Notes: generated from the letters alone by a model not told the origin. A stretch of 64,000 nucleotides of DNA from Larkinella humicola (GCF_008727875.1 NZ_VTWS01000001.1:868001-932000); one strand, 5' to 3'. Counted from the first letter of the stretch, positions 26,615 to 35,104 are shown. Made by a program: numbers and translations.

Positions 26615-26690
26615 GGAGTCGTACGGTCGATTTTATTTCTAATTTATTCCTCATTATCATTGCAAAAATTATTTATTAACGACTTCTAAA

Positions 26691-26957
26691 ATGTACAACC
26701 CTTTCGAAGATTTGTTTACGGAAATCATGCATCTACAAATGACATTGGACCAAGTATTGACGACCGTCCGTTCTCAGCCGACACAGGCCGAAATCGAAAA
26801 GCCTTTAAGCCGGAAAGAAGCTGCCAAGTTTCTGAATGTCAGTTACGGCAAACTGTGTAGTCCCACATGCAAGGTTCCGTCAATTAGAAAATTCGGTAAG
26901 TACTACTATCTCAAATCTGACCTGCTGAACTACCTCAAATCCGATGATAGGGAATAG
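26691..26957 (+). CDS. Excisionase-like helix-turn-helix protein (HTH_17)
   Basis: The 88-residue protein has an N-terminal helix and an HTH_17 unit. KPLSRKEAAKFLNVSYGKLC is the helix-turn-helix, and SIRKFGKYYYLKSDLLNYLKS is the wing and closing helix. Such proteins act as excisionases or as MerR-like regulators of integrases. It lies 47 bases ahead of a broken tyrosine recombinase, the usual arrangement in Bacteroidota elements. Confidence 0.75.
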   Translation: MYNPFEDLFTEIMHLQMTLDQVLTTVRSQPTQAEIEKPLSRKEAAKFLNVSYGKLCSPTCKVPSIRKFGKYYYLKSDLLNYLKSDDRE

Positions 26958-27003
26958 AAATTGTATATCATGGCATTCACACCTTTCTTGATCCTGAACT
27001 CCT

Positions 27004-27402
27004 ATGAGTAAAGTTACGCTGGCCCTGGTGTTTGAAGCAAGAAAAAGCAAAAATTCCGAGGAAGGAATGTTAAAGATTCGCGTGACCTACCAACGCGACA
27101 AACGGCCCTACATTTCCCCTTTTCATACCGACGCAATGGATGCCGAGGGCCAGACCAGCGCCATTGGTTTAATGCTGGGCAGCGTCAACCGGTGGATGAA
27201 AAAAATCGGGGTAAAGCTGGGGATCAGTCAGAAACTGGTGACGTATGTGGCCCGGCATTCATTCGGGACCACGATGCTGCGATCCGGCGTTCCGCTCAAA
27301 CATATCAGCAATTCGTTCGGACACGGAAGTATCACCACAACCGAACGATACTTCGGGGAGTTTGATGACGTCGATATCAAAGAGTTCTTAAAAGCGCTTT
27401 AA
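27004..27402 (+). pseudogene. Tyrosine recombinase (integrase) with an internal deletion
   Basis: The first 40 residues are the arm-binding start of a Bacteroidota phage integrase (KVTLALVFEARKSK, EGMLKIRVTY). From about residue 52 the frame jumps to the C-terminal catalytic end: ARHSFGTTMLRSGVPLKHIS, FGHGSITTTERYFG with the nucleophile Tyr. The SAM-like core-binding domain and the first catalytic Arg block are missing, so about 270 residues are lost without breaking the frame. It cannot recombine DNA on its own. Following DNA to 27595 holds no gene. Confidence 0.75.
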
Positions 27403-27595
27403 GTGATCCTAATGACACTGGAACAACTATTTACTCATTTTTTCAGTACCTTCCCAGTGAGAATTTAAAGCGGAAAGATGCATACATAGGTAAACGTCAG
27501 AAGATTGTCAGCGTCCAGAACCTGAATAAGTCAGCGATGCGATTGCAATCTCGTACGGACATATTGTTCCCTCAACTGAAGCTTTTCCTCATTGC

Positions 27596-27633
27596 GTAAA
27601 AACTCTTCACCTTGACCGGTAAGGAGTTTTTAC
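27596..27633. terminator. Bidirectional intrinsic terminator
   Basis: GTAAAAACTC and GAGTTTTTAC are perfect outer arms; pairing extends to 14 of 16 positions. It lies between the converging recombinase remnant and nuclease gene and has A and T runs suited to both directions. Confidence 0.65.
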
Positions 27634-27642
27634 AATTATATG

Positions 27643-28518
27643 TTACCAATCCGAATACAGATACATCCCATTCACTGCGACCTTATCCGACTGAGCTTCA
27701 ATCTCCCGCTCGACTGCATCCGACACATTGGCCAGCAGATCAAAACCCGTTAACCGCTCGATCTCATCGACGCTGACCCGGTAGTCACTCCAGGGCTTTT
27801 CTCCGAAGGCATTGGTGTTCGGTATAAATACGGCAATAACCCGTGTCTGAGCGTTGATCCGGTTCAGATCGACACTTCCTACCGGTAGGACTACAATCAC
27901 CTTCCAGAGCGCAGAGGGAACCGTTACTTTGCCGCCCGCCAGGGTAGTGGCTTGCCCGTTGTCACCGATGCCACCTTTACCGTACGTCCCCGCAATAATA
28001 TACGCTTCGTTGCCGTCGGCGATGAGCTTCCGGGTGTAGCCTTCCAGCAGGCTCCAGCTTTCGCGGTTATGGCGGGGAGCCTGGGGGACGATGTTCGTCA
28101 TGAAAAACGTGGTGCGATTTTCCTCTGCCGTTGAGTCGCGATCATCCGACGGGCAGAGGTGGCCACGGTCGAAGCCGCTGAGCGTATAATCATCATGTCT
28201 TACCTGGTACCATCCGGTTGGCAAGGTTTGATCCGGAATGAAGAAACCCGCGTACCGCTTCGCCGATCCCTTCCAGGCGGCTGACGAATGCCAGGAGCAC
28301 CAGTTGGCAATACCGGCGCTGCGGTTATAGCTGAGGGCGTAGGTTGGCCGATCGATGAGGTAATTGTTTTCCTGGACACCTGCGTTACTGGGATTACCCA
28401 GGGCAAGGTTCTCGTCACGGGTGGGCATGGATGTGTCCGGAGCTAGTTGCAGTGCTTTCTGGCAGGCAACTGGGCCGAATAGAACAGCAAATAGCAGTAA
28501 ACGGACTATCCGATTCAT
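27643..28518 (-). CDS. Exported DNA/RNA non-specific endonuclease (NUC family)
   Basis: The 291-residue protein has the NUC-family signature [11 protein letters not shown] with the catalytic His, followed by [15 protein letters not shown] carrying the metal-binding Asn. The N-terminus [19 protein letters not shown] is a signal peptide with a Cys at the cleavage region, so it may be a lipoprotein although the lipobox is weak. The enzyme would cut nucleic acids outside the cell, for feeding or defence. A partial copy lies at 5143-5475. Its own terminator is shared with the recombinase remnant. Confidence 0.9.
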   Translation of the reverse strand: MNRIVRLLLFAVLFGPVACQKALQLAPDTSMPTRDENLALGNPSNAGVQENNYLIDRPTYALSYNRSAGIANWCSWHSSAAWKGSAKRYAGFFIPDQTLPTGWYQVRHDDYTLSGFDRGHLCPSDDRDSTAEENRTTFFMTNIVPQAPRHNRESWSLLEGYTRKLIADGNEAYIIAGTYGKGGIGDNGQATTLAGGKVTVPSALWKVIVVLPVGSVDLNRINAQTRVIAVFIPNTNAFGEKPWSDYRVSVDEIERLTGFDLLANVSDAVEREIEAQSDKVAVNGMYLYSDW

Positions 28519-28538
28519 AAGCTGCTCAATACTAGCGA

Positions 28539-29309
28539 TTATTCAAAAAATTTACGTGAAGCGTCGGCGATTTCTTCAAAATTTTCAATAAGGTATTTGA
28601 TACCGCTTTTCATCAATTCTTTGATTGCTTCGGACTTGAAAATCTCAAGATATTTTAGACCCTTTTTTCTCGCGTAAGCCCATATTCCTGTTAACTCCTT
28701 AACTGTCTGATTTTGAGATTGGGTAGTTTGGGTTTCTTTGAGGTGATTTGTCTTAAAAATTAAATCAAGATAAACCTGCCTATCTGCATCAGAAATTTCG
28801 GGGTCTCTGGATTTGGCCTGCAATCGGTGAATAGTGTCGCCTAAATAACGGTCGATTAATACTTGCTTATCTAGATCGAATGGTTTTGTCTCAGCATCCT
28901 CATCTAGCATTTCAAAGTTTTCAAAAAACTCATCTTGGTACTGCTCAAGAATTGGGTCTTTACTTCCATCGAATGGGTCTACAGTTCTGTAATAATCAAC
29001 CAATCCTACCCATCGCTCCCAAACTTCCTTCAAGTTTCTTTCTTCTATCCAACTCTCTTTAGGATCCACAGAATCGGAACTATATGGATATCTAGTGATC
29101 CGAAACAGCATTTTACCTGTATCAGTCTTCCAGTCAGTGACTGCAAAGTGAAATTCAAAGCCATTTTGAATATCCTTGACCAAAAGTAAACCGTCCCCCG
29201 GTGGGCTTCGCATAAATGGCCTGGTGTCAAGATTTTTCACCTGGGCCAGCTTTTCTAATTCTGATACAGTATGCAGTTGAGGTATTTTGGGCTTCATTGG
29301 AAACTTCAT
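28539..29309 (-). CDS. Hypothetical protein
   Basis: The 256-residue soluble protein has an alpha-beta N-terminal half ([20 protein letters not shown] then [10 protein letters not shown]). A long helical C-terminal half follows ([37 protein letters not shown]). No catalytic motif is visible. It lies 20 bases upstream of the nuclease gene on the same strand, so the two may be cotranscribed; a link between them is not shown. AT content is higher than in core genes. Confidence 0.6.
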   Translation of the reverse strand: MKFPMKPKIPQLHTVSELEKLAQVKNLDTRPFMRSPPGDGLLLVKDIQNGFEFHFAVTDWKTDTGKMLFRITRYPYSSDSVDPKESWIEERNLKEVWERWVGLVDYYRTVDPFDGSKDPILEQYQDEFFENFEMLDEDAETKPFDLDKQVLIDRYLGDTIHRLQAKSRDPEISDADRQVYLDLIFKTNHLKETQTTQSQNQTVKELTGIWAYARKKGLKYLEIFKSEAIKELMKSGIKYLIENFEEIADASRKFFE

Positions 29310-29442
29310 CTAAATGTTTCCCTTCAACCTACAAAATCTCAGCAGTTTTCGCAAACGAAATTCCTGATTACGCCATGAAGAGAACACCAATTGTCCTTTC
29401 GTCTGATTCGTGACTTTCCTAGCGTCACAGCGTCTAAGCAGT

Positions 29443-29676
29443 ATGAAAACGCTGCTCCTCTACTCTGTCCTTATTTTCGCTCAGCCAGATACCGTTCCAC
29501 CGACGGACACAACCCATTATTATGATCCGGTGCAGGCTCGGGTACAGGAAGACTTGCAAGCTCAGAAAAACGCCTGGAAGCCGATGGAAAAACGCATCAG
29601 TCGGGTAATCTGGGTTTTTATCGGAGTGGTCGGCACATGGACTTTAGTAGTGATCACCAGGCGGGGGCTACGGTAA
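29443..29676 (+). CDS. Small membrane protein with signal-like N-terminus
   Basis: The 77-residue protein has a hydrophobic start (MKTLLLYSVLIFA), a polar middle and a C-terminal membrane segment (VIWVFIGVVGTWTLVVI) with basic end TRRGLR. ATG 29443 is preferred over a GTG at 29410. Its function is unknown. It is followed by a terminator shared with the leftward HEPN operon. Confidence 0.5.
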   Translation: MKTLLLYSVLIFAQPDTVPPTDTTHYYDPVQARVQEDLQAQKNAWKPMEKRISRVIWVFIGVVGTWTLVVITRRGLR

Positions 29677-29691
29677 AGAAAAAGCCCGCCT

Positions 29692-29716
29692 GGTAAGGGC
29701 GGGCTTAGAGGTGTAT
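29692..29716 (-). terminator. Intrinsic terminator of the HEPN-unknown-SecB operon
   Basis: AAGCCCGCC and GGCGGGCTT are perfect 9-base arms with a 7-base loop. On the minus strand the hairpin is followed by TTTTTC, placing it as the end of the leftward operon; it may also stop the small membrane-protein transcript. Confidence 0.75.
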
Positions 29717-29759
29717 TTGTATCCGAATTTGTAAGAAGGAAAATATACTAAAAATCGGA

Positions 29760-30239
29760 CTATTTATCCGATTCTTCTACGATGCCCTCTGAATCCTCTG
29801 AAATTTCTTCATCGGCTTGATTCTCTTTTGCTTGATTCTGCTTACGGCGCTGCATATCAACAAAATTGAATGGTTGGACTAAAACAGTGGGAATTCCAGC
29901 CCTCGCTGTCAACGATGCTATAGTCTCGCGTACGAAAGGAAAAAGTATGGCAGGAGCATTGATGTCACTAAAATTTTCAAGCAACTTTTCGTCTACCCCT
30001 TCTGCAACCGAAAACTGGCCTCCCATTTTTATTTTGGATTCCATCACTTTGTCTGTCCCATGTTCCTGCCAAATTTCGACCTCCAGAATGACGAATAATA
30101 AGGGCAGTTCAGTCCGCCGACTAATTTCAAGCTGTAATCTATTTTGGACATACTCAGATGGGTAGACATCATTGCGCCGGAAAGACGCTTCTAATAAATC
30201 TACCTTCTGAAGGGTAAACGGCGGTTGATTAGATTCCAT
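29760..30239 (-). CDS. SecB-like protein-export chaperone family protein
   Basis: The 159-residue protein carries the SecB fold's marker blocks: LQLEISRR, LLFVILEVEIWQEH, then NAPAILFPFVRETIASLTA at 94-112 and VQPFNFVDM near 121-129. The C-terminus is an acidic tail. Bacteroidota lack a housekeeping proteobacterial-type SecB, and SecB-like proteins in accessory DNA commonly act as the chaperone of toxin-antitoxin-chaperone (TAC) systems, stabilising the antitoxin. It is the last gene of a three-gene operon, 11 bases behind an unknown gene and downstream of a HEPN gene. This is the expected TAC order. Confidence 0.72.
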   Translation of the reverse strand: MESNQPPFTLQKVDLLEASFRRNDVYPSEYVQNRLQLEISRRTELPLLFVILEVEIWQEHGTDKVMESKIKMGGQFSVAEGVDEKLLENFSDINAPAILFPFVRETIASLTARAGIPTVLVQPFNFVDMQRRKQNQAKENQADEEISEDSEGIVEESDK

Positions 30240-30250
30240 ACGTGCAGATC

Positions 30251-30745
30251 CTAAGCGGCCATTGCATAGTTATAGTCCCCTGGAGCAAAACTATCTCCAG
30301 GTATAGTCACGGTAGCAGTGGGTTGTTGAAAAATTTCTTCTTCGTAAACCAAGCTATCAAACAGTTCCCGCGCAGATTCCAAATCGGCTTTATGAGGCCA
30401 TTTTACATCTAAGTCAATTAGATGGATATCCGATTGGTAGTAAGAATGCTCTGTCCATGCTTCTTGAACAATTGCATCTTTTTTATACAGGATAGGGGGC
30501 GCAATCGGTAGGCAGTTTTCCGGATCAGTAAATAAAATACCTTCTTCAGGAAACGCCATTAGAAAATTATGAGTTTCTTGTCCTGCCAACTCTCTAAAAT
30601 GAAAACTCTCAAGAGCCAGTGGATCAGTTACTTCGATAATATGTAATTCGGACATTTCTTCGTAAACATATGAAAATCCGCAATGCAGAAACTGCTCGTG
30701 TATGCGGTTGATGAGGCCAATGATCCATTCGTTAGCAATAGTCAT
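30251..30745 (-). CDS. Unknown protein between HEPN and SecB-like genes, possible antitoxin
   Basis: The 164-residue protein has a mixed alpha-beta body (WIIGLINRIHEQFLHCGFSY, LHIIEVTDPLAL, HNFLMAFPEEGILFT). Its C-terminal 30 residues are polar and disordered-looking, with scattered aromatic residues (IFQQP, SFAPGDYNY). In TAC systems the antitoxin carries such a C-terminal chaperone-addiction tail. The gene is 11 bases ahead of the SecB-like gene and 30 bases behind the HEPN gene. It has no recognised DNA-binding motif, and the antitoxin role is inference. Confidence 0.6.
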   Translation of the reverse strand: MTIANEWIIGLINRIHEQFLHCGFSYVYEEMSELHIIEVTDPLALESFHFRELAGQETHNFLMAFPEEGILFTDPENCLPIAPPILYKKDAIVQEAWTEHSYYQSDIHLIDLDVKWPHKADLESARELFDSLVYEEEIFQQPTATVTIPGDSFAPGDYNYAMAA

Positions 30746-30775
30746 AAAATTGTAATTATACGTGTCAAGTCGGAA

Positions 30776-31192
30776 TTATGTACTAGTAATTGACGACAAT
30801 TTATTGGTCAATTCGTCAATGATAATGTTCAGTTTGCGGGCCAACTCTAAGCTTTTGAGGCTAAATTTTTCATCAAACAAATCATTTTTGTAGTCGGCAT
30901 GTACGCGGTTGCGTTTCAAAGTGTTAATGTGCTGGTTGAAATCGAGTGCTTGGAATCTATAACCGCTATCGACTAGTTTCTGTTCAACAGTGGTTATAAC
31001 ATGCACATGACTGCTGGCCTCTTCGGTTTTCTCGATTAAGCTTTTGGGAAAGTGTATTTGAAGTAGATAAATCGAACGTTGGAACGAGCTGTAATAAGCA
31101 TGGTGAATGCTACTGGTGTAAAGATTGTGTTGTTCAATTAACAGCTGACACGCTTGAATGCTGTCGTTTGATTTTTGTAATAGTTTACTCAT
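30776..31192 (-). CDS. HEPN-domain protein, possible toxin
   Basis: The 138-residue all-helical protein matches the small HEPN family. It has SSIHHAYYSSFQRSIYLLQ at 27-45, a middle helix, and KRNRVHADYKND at 93-104, the usual R-x-ADY block. The classical RNase motif is R-x(4-6)-H; here Arg94 and His98 are only three residues apart, so RNase activity is uncertain. HEPN proteins act as ribonuclease toxins or nucleotide-binding partners. It is the first gene of the operon, with an exact -7 box TATATTTG just upstream. Confidence 0.7.
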   Translation of the reverse strand: MSKLLQKSNDSIQACQLLIEQHNLYTSSIHHAYYSSFQRSIYLLQIHFPKSLIEKTEEASSHVHVITTVEQKLVDSGYRFQALDFNQHINTLKRNRVHADYKNDLFDEKFSLKSLELARKLNIIIDELTNKLSSITST

Positions 31193-31208
31193 GCTCGCCT
31201 AAGGGTCG

Positions 31209-31216
31209 CAAATATA
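31209..31216 (-). promoter_or_regulatory. -7 box TATATTTG of the HEPN operon
   Basis: An exact TAnnTTTG box on the minus strand lies 17 bases ahead of the HEPN ATG, giving a leader of about 11 bases. No clean -33 element is seen at the proper distance. The rest of 31193-31556 holds nothing that I can support. Confidence 0.45.
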
Positions 31217-31556
31217 TGTAATATCTTCAATGCACCTGCTATATATCTGGCATTTATTTATGTAACGCCAATAAAGTCAAGTATTTAGCATCTTTTGAAG
31301 GGATTAATCTATAGTCATGTAAGGTAAAATAAATAATATTTCTACTCAAAATATTTATGGTTTATTTATGTCTCACTTATTTAATGGTAGCAAAAGTCCA
31401 TTCCATATCAGATTACGCGTTGTAGGTTGGCCCTATCGTCAAGACTGCAAGAACAAGCAATGTGCTATTTAAAAGCTCTTTTACTATATTAATACGATCA
31501 CTGAATGAATGTCAGTAATTTATTTCAAGAATATTTCACACTACAATTTGCTTGAT

Positions 31557-31775
31557 TTACACACTGGGCGCGTGCTCGGGAATCGCAATGCGCAAACTGC
31601 GAAACACCTGATCCCGGACGTCAGCATCGGAGAGCAACGCGGCAACCTGTCCCGATACATTCAGCTTCTGGCAGAACAGCAGGGCTTCGTTGCCACTCAT
31701 GGCCGAATTCGCCACCACCGTGTAGCAGCAGCCGGGAAGCATGGCAGCCAGGTGTTCGCCGGAAATGATGAGCAT
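31557..31775 (-). CDS. Small hypothetical protein downstream of the Rad52-family gene
   Basis: The 72-residue frame from ATG 31775 (MLIISGEHLAAMLPG) reads as a small alpha-beta protein. The frame is open up to a TTG at 31850, four bases after the Rad52-family stop, so a longer 97-residue form is possible. No motif is recognised. It would be the last gene of the leftward regulator/Rad52 operon. An overlapping plus-strand frame looks less likely. Confidence 0.4.
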   Translation of the reverse strand: MLIISGEHLAAMLPGCCYTVVANSAMSGNEALLFCQKLNVSGQVAALLSDADVRDQVFRSLRIAIPEHAPSV

Positions 31776-31853
31776 ATTGATAACCTGATTGGTCGAAAAG
31801 AAACTTGGCCGGCAGCAACTGACCGTTTCTTTACCTGGAAGAAATGACAAGAA

Positions 31854-32390
31854 TTAGGCTGCAACCCGCAACTGCGGCTTTGGGGGTTGCAATCTTGAAA
31901 TATGTTCTTCTTTGAGCACAATGACGTCCCGTTGCGGCTTACCGCTGTTGATAGAGTCAACGAGTGCGTCCAGTAGACGCGTCGCCCAGTCCGGAATGTA
32001 TTTACCACCTACTTCAATAAAAACCTTTGGAAAGTTATACAAACTCCGTCCCAACCCAAAATGTACAGCGGCCCTTTTCATGGCATCGGAAATGCCCCCT
32101 TTCACGGGTTCAATTGCGGTCCGGCTGGCTCCATCGGTTTTGCTGACCACTTCACCCGTTGCAAGCTTGACCGTAATGGTGCATAAAAAGCCACCCTCGA
32201 CTTCTTTAATTTCATTGGTCCAGTTAGCCCAGCCGAACTGTTCATCGAACCGCTCCATCACCGACCGGTTATTGATGTAGGGGACAACAATCATTTTTGC
32301 CGGTTTATTGTCTTTGGATTCAATCAGAGTCTGGACCCGCCATTCAATATCGGCAGGTAGCAGAGGGGCAGTTAGTTTTGAAATGTCCAT
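31854..32390 (-). CDS. Rad52/Rad22-family single-strand annealing protein
   Basis: The 178-residue protein has the Rad52-family core. IEWRVQTLIESKDNKPAKMIVVPYI and RSVMERFDEQFGWANWTNEI are followed by FLCTITVKL, then GISDAMKRAAVHFGLGRSLYNFP, the conserved helix and aromatic end. Phage-type Rad52 proteins anneal single strands during recombination. The C-terminal 30 residues are a polar tail. It lies 30 bases behind the LexA-like regulator gene and probably shares its damage-inducible promoter, so it would add recombination to the polymerase cassette. Length is normal for the phage-type group. Confidence 0.8.
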   Translation of the reverse strand: MDISKLTAPLLPADIEWRVQTLIESKDNKPAKMIVVPYINNRSVMERFDEQFGWANWTNEIKEVEGGFLCTITVKLATGEVVSKTDGASRTAIEPVKGGISDAMKRAAVHFGLGRSLYNFPKVFIEVGGKYIPDWATRLLDALVDSINSGKPQRDVIVLKEEHISRLQPPKPQLRVAA

Positions 32391-32420
32391 TGTGTTTACT
32401 TGTTGTTTATTCCCAATTTA

Positions 32421-33245
32421 TCATTTCTGTACACTTTCTAAAAGTTTTCCCTGGCCGCGCTGAAGGTCAATCATTCCCTCGCTAAGCCGTCGCATTTCCG
32501 ACAACAGAGTGCCAAGCGAAGGTTCCGGATCGGGGAATTCCCGGGAAATATACGAGTCGTACTTCCACAATTGCAGAATATCATCGTGGGCCATTTCGTA
32601 GGACTCGTAACTTGGGTTCAACGAGTGAAGGATCAATCGCCCGTTCGTGGACAGTTCATTGACTACTTTCTTTAAGACGATGCCTTCTTTGCTGATGACG
32701 ATGACTCCGCTTCCATCCTTGATGGTACCCCATTTTTCAATGTATTCGCCCACCACATACGAACCCGATGGAATCGGCAACATGGAATCTCCCTTGGTTG
32801 GAAACATCCGGTATTTGCGGCTTTTCGAAAGGAAGGGCAGCCGGAATCGGGGCAGTTCCGCAATAAAATCAATATCGTTGTAGCCTCCGCTACAGTATCC
32901 CATGATGGCAGTAACCGGTACAAACTCGACATTTTCTTCATTGTCTTCGCCCACCGTACGAACTACTTCATGAATCTGCTGCGCCTGTCCGAACAGGTTG
33001 GTATTACCGCTTTTGAAAAGGTGATCGAGTTGGGTGGCTGATAAATTACCCAGGTTTTCATACAGCAGCGCATCCACGGTAACATTGTAAAATTTCGATA
33101 ACGTACCCGCCGTATCGATGGTGGGCATCGCTCCTTTTTCATACGAAATGAGGGAAGGTCGGCTAATCCCCAATGTAGAGGCTACTTCCCGTTGGGAAAG
33201 ACCTCGATACTGTCTCAAAACCAATAGATTACCGGCCAGATACAT
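32421..33245 (-). CDS. XRE-S24 (LexA/CI-like) self-cleaving transcriptional regulator
   Basis: Read from ATG 33245, the 274-residue protein has an XRE helix-turn-helix (SQREVASTLGISRPSLISYE, about 17-36) and an S24 peptidase domain. The catalytic Ser is in TKGDSMLP (Ser154) and the Lys in GIVLKKV (Lys192 or 193). The cleavage-loop region MGYCSGGY precedes it. A C-terminal helical tail may aid dimerisation. An upstream TTG (33272) lies inside the promoter, so it is rejected as the start. It probably represses itself and the dinB-dnaE operon until DNA damage triggers self-cleavage. Confidence 0.85.
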   Translation of the reverse strand: MYLAGNLLVLRQYRGLSQREVASTLGISRPSLISYEKGAMPTIDTAGTLSKFYNVTVDALLYENLGNLSATQLDHLFKSGNTNLFGQAQQIHEVVRTVGEDNEENVEFVPVTAIMGYCSGGYNDIDFIAELPRFRLPFLSKSRKYRMFPTKGDSMLPIPSGSYVVGEYIEKWGTIKDGSGVIVISKEGIVLKKVVNELSTNGRLILHSLNPSYESYEMAHDDILQLWKYDSYISREFPDPEPSLGTLLSEMRRLSEGMIDLQRGQGKLLESVQK

Positions 33246-33273
33246 ACACGTTTCAGATTCCGTTAATGACAAA

Positions 33274-33320
33274 CAAAGCTAAGAAGTTTTTATAAAAATC
33301 CTATCCTGTATGTCAGGATT
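33274..33320 (-). promoter_or_regulatory. Promoter and operator of the XRE-S24 regulator gene
   Basis: A perfect -7 box TAGCTTTG lies on the minus strand at 33274-33281, 28 bases ahead of the ATG. ATCCTG-N5-CAGGAT at 33303-33319, whose right half is a TGTCAGGATT box, covers the -33 region. A perfect TTTACAATTGTAAA palindrome lies next to it at 33322-33335. This arrangement suggests autorepression. Confidence 0.6.
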
Positions 33321-33390
33321 CTTTACAATTGTAAACTGCCAAAATCCGGTTTAATTGTGTAAAAAACAGATTCCCGTAAAAAAAGTTAAG

Positions 33391-33448
33391 TATTCTGACT
33401 TGGATATGTAAAAAATCCTGACATATATTTGTCAAAAATCCTGACATA
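33391..33448 (+). promoter_or_regulatory. Damage-inducible promoter of the dinB-dnaE operon with repeated TCCTGACA boxes
   Basis: TTG at 33400-33402 and TATATTTG at 33424-33431 form a -33/-7 pair with 21-base spacing. Two identical 15-mers AAAAATCCTGACATA (33411-33425 and 33434-33448, 23 bases apart) flank and overlap the -7 box. A degenerate third box TATTCTGACTT is at 33391. They match the box on the regulator's own promoter, so the XRE-S24 protein probably blocks this promoter. Confidence 0.72.
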
Positions 33449-33465
33449 GTGTAATTCAATTTAAA

Positions 33466-34638
33466 ATGGTGGTTGAACGCAACATACTTCACCTGGACCT
33501 CGACACCTTCTTCGTGTCGGTCGAGCGGTTGCGGCAACCGGAGCTGGTAGGCAAACCCATCATGGTCGGCGGATCTGGGGACCGGGGCGTTGTATCGGCC
33601 TGTTCGTACGAAACGAGAAAGTTTGGGGTCCGATCCGGCATGCCCATGCGCCTGGCCCGGCGGCTCTGTCCGGATGCATTAGTGCTTAAAGGTGACTACG
33701 AAGCCTACGGCAAGTATTCCAGGTCCGTTACGGAAATCATTACCGAGCGGGCTCCTGTGGTGGAGAAGGCGTCGATTGATGAGTTCTATGTGGACATGAC
33801 AGGGATGGAAAAATTTGTCGGATGCCTGAAATGGTCGAAGGAACTGAAAAGCAAAATTGTCCGCGAAACTGGCTTATCGGTTAGTTGGGGATTATCCAAC
33901 ACCAAGACGGTCTCCAAGATAGCCGCCAATGAAAATAAGCCGGATGGGGCACTTTATATTCCTTCGACCGATGTCCAGCCGTTTCTCTGGAAATTGGATG
34001 TCTCGAAGCTACCGGGAGTCGGCGAGAAGATGGCGCACACCCTCCGCTGCATGGGCGTCACCAAGCTGGGAACCCTGGCGCAAATTCCCCGTAAACTCAT
34101 GGAGCGGACCTTTGGCAAAACCGGGCTGTTTCTCTGGGACCGCGCTAACGGTATCGACCCTTCTCCCGTACTGCCACACGATAAGCAGAAATCGATGTCG
34201 AAGGAGCTGACGTTCCAGACCGACACCACTGATGTTCAGATGCTCCAGGCAACCTTAAGCAGGATGGTGGAAGGTCTGGCCTACGACCTGCGAAAAGACC
34301 GGTGGTGTGCGGGCAAGGTCACAGTCAAAATCCGCTACAGTGATTTTCAAACCTACACCCGGCAAATCACCATTCCGGCCACCTCGTCGGATCACCAGCT
34401 TACCCTGGCGGCCATCAAGATTTTCAATGCGCTTTACAACCGGCGGTTGCTGGTCCGGCTGGTGGGGGTCAGTGTCAGCAAGCTGGTGCGGGGAACCGAG
34501 CAGCTTGCGCTGTTTGATGCCAGCGGGGAGGTGGTCAAAACCCGGCTGCCCAACCTCTACCAGAAAACCGACCTCATCAAGTTGAAGCACGGTGAAAACC
34601 GCATCGGACATGCCAACAGCTATCATTTGGGAATTTAA
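33466..34638 (+). CDS. dinB: Y-family DNA polymerase IV
   Basis: The 390-residue protein has the complete Y-family catalytic set. HLDLDTFFVSVE carries Asp11, SIDEFY carries Asp105 and Glu106, and the palm motif YETRKFGVRSGMPM is intact. The helix-hairpin-helix thumb (KLPGVGEKMAHTLRCMGVT) and the little-finger domain follow. It performs translesion synthesis. The ATG is 18 bases behind the second operator box. It heads a rightward operon with a DnaE-type polymerase, the arrangement used by bacterial mutagenesis cassettes, though here an active DinB takes the place of the inactive ImuB. Confidence 0.92.
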   Translation: MVVERNILHLDLDTFFVSVERLRQPELVGKPIMVGGSGDRGVVSACSYETRKFGVRSGMPMRLARRLCPDALVLKGDYEAYGKYSRSVTEIITERAPVVEKASIDEFYVDMTGMEKFVGCLKWSKELKSKIVRETGLSVSWGLSNTKTVSKIAANENKPDGALYIPSTDVQPFLWKLDVSKLPGVGEKMAHTLRCMGVTKLGTLAQIPRKLMERTFGKTGLFLWDRANGIDPSPVLPHDKQKSMSKELTFQTDTTDVQMLQATLSRMVEGLAYDLRKDRWCAGKVTVKIRYSDFQTYTRQITIPATSSDHQLTLAAIKIFNALYNRRLLVRLVGVSVSKLVRGTEQLALFDASGEVVKTRLPNLYQKTDLIKLKHGENRIGHANSYHLGI

Positions 34639-34657
34639 CCGCTAAACGTCGCACATT

Positions 34658-35104
34658 ATGTCATTTGCCCTACACTGCCGCGTCTGGGATGTCCAGAACC
34701 AAACCATGCATTACCTGTCATCCTTGTTAGCTCAGACGGAAGACTTCCAGGTCGTTTTGCTCGAAGATGCTCTGGTTCTGATCAACACCTTTAATTCCTC
34801 GGAGAAACGTCTGTACGAGGCTGGAACACCCTGGCGTCTGATGCTGTCGGTGGGTCAACCCGACCGGGACGGAACCCCGATTTATGACTATGACATCGTG
34901 GAAAGTGAAGGGTATTTATGGGTGGTCCAGAATCATCCGGACCGTTGTGGCTACAGCCTGTTCATGCCTAATTGCCTGGGGTTGCCACCGTTTCTGACGC
35001 TTGACCGGGTGTTGGCGAGTAAAGTCAAGGTCGTAGGGAATTTCTTTGAGGACCCGCACCTGATTCTGGAGTTTCCGGACTCGCCGTATCAGCAGGCAGC
35101 CTAA
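34658..35104 (+). CDS. Unknown protein of the mutagenesis cassette, between dinB and dnaE-type genes
   Basis: The 148-residue protein is rich in beta strands (FALHCRVWDVQNQ, DFQVVLLEDALVLINTF, YLWVVQNHPDR, KVVGNFFEDPHLILEF). No motif is recognised, and it has no signal or membrane segment. It starts 19 bases after dinB and ends 21 bases before the DnaE-type gene, so it is almost surely cotranscribed. Its fixed place between two polymerases suggests a part in the translesion complex, perhaps the bridging role that ImuA' plays elsewhere, but it does not look like RecA or ImuA. Confidence 0.65.
   Translation: MSFALHCRVWDVQNQTMHYLSSLLAQTEDFQVVLLEDALVLINTFNSSEKRLYEAGTPWRLMLSVGQPDRDGTPIYDYDIVESEGYLWVVQNHPDRCGYSLFMPNCLGLPPFLTLDRVLASKVKVVGNFFEDPHLILEFPDSPYQQAA

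Noticed and set aside
31509..31847. Plus-strand 112-residue frame opposite the small gene after the Rad52 gene
   Set aside because: The minus-strand frame follows the Rad52 stop by a few bases and is more protein-like. Neither is certain.
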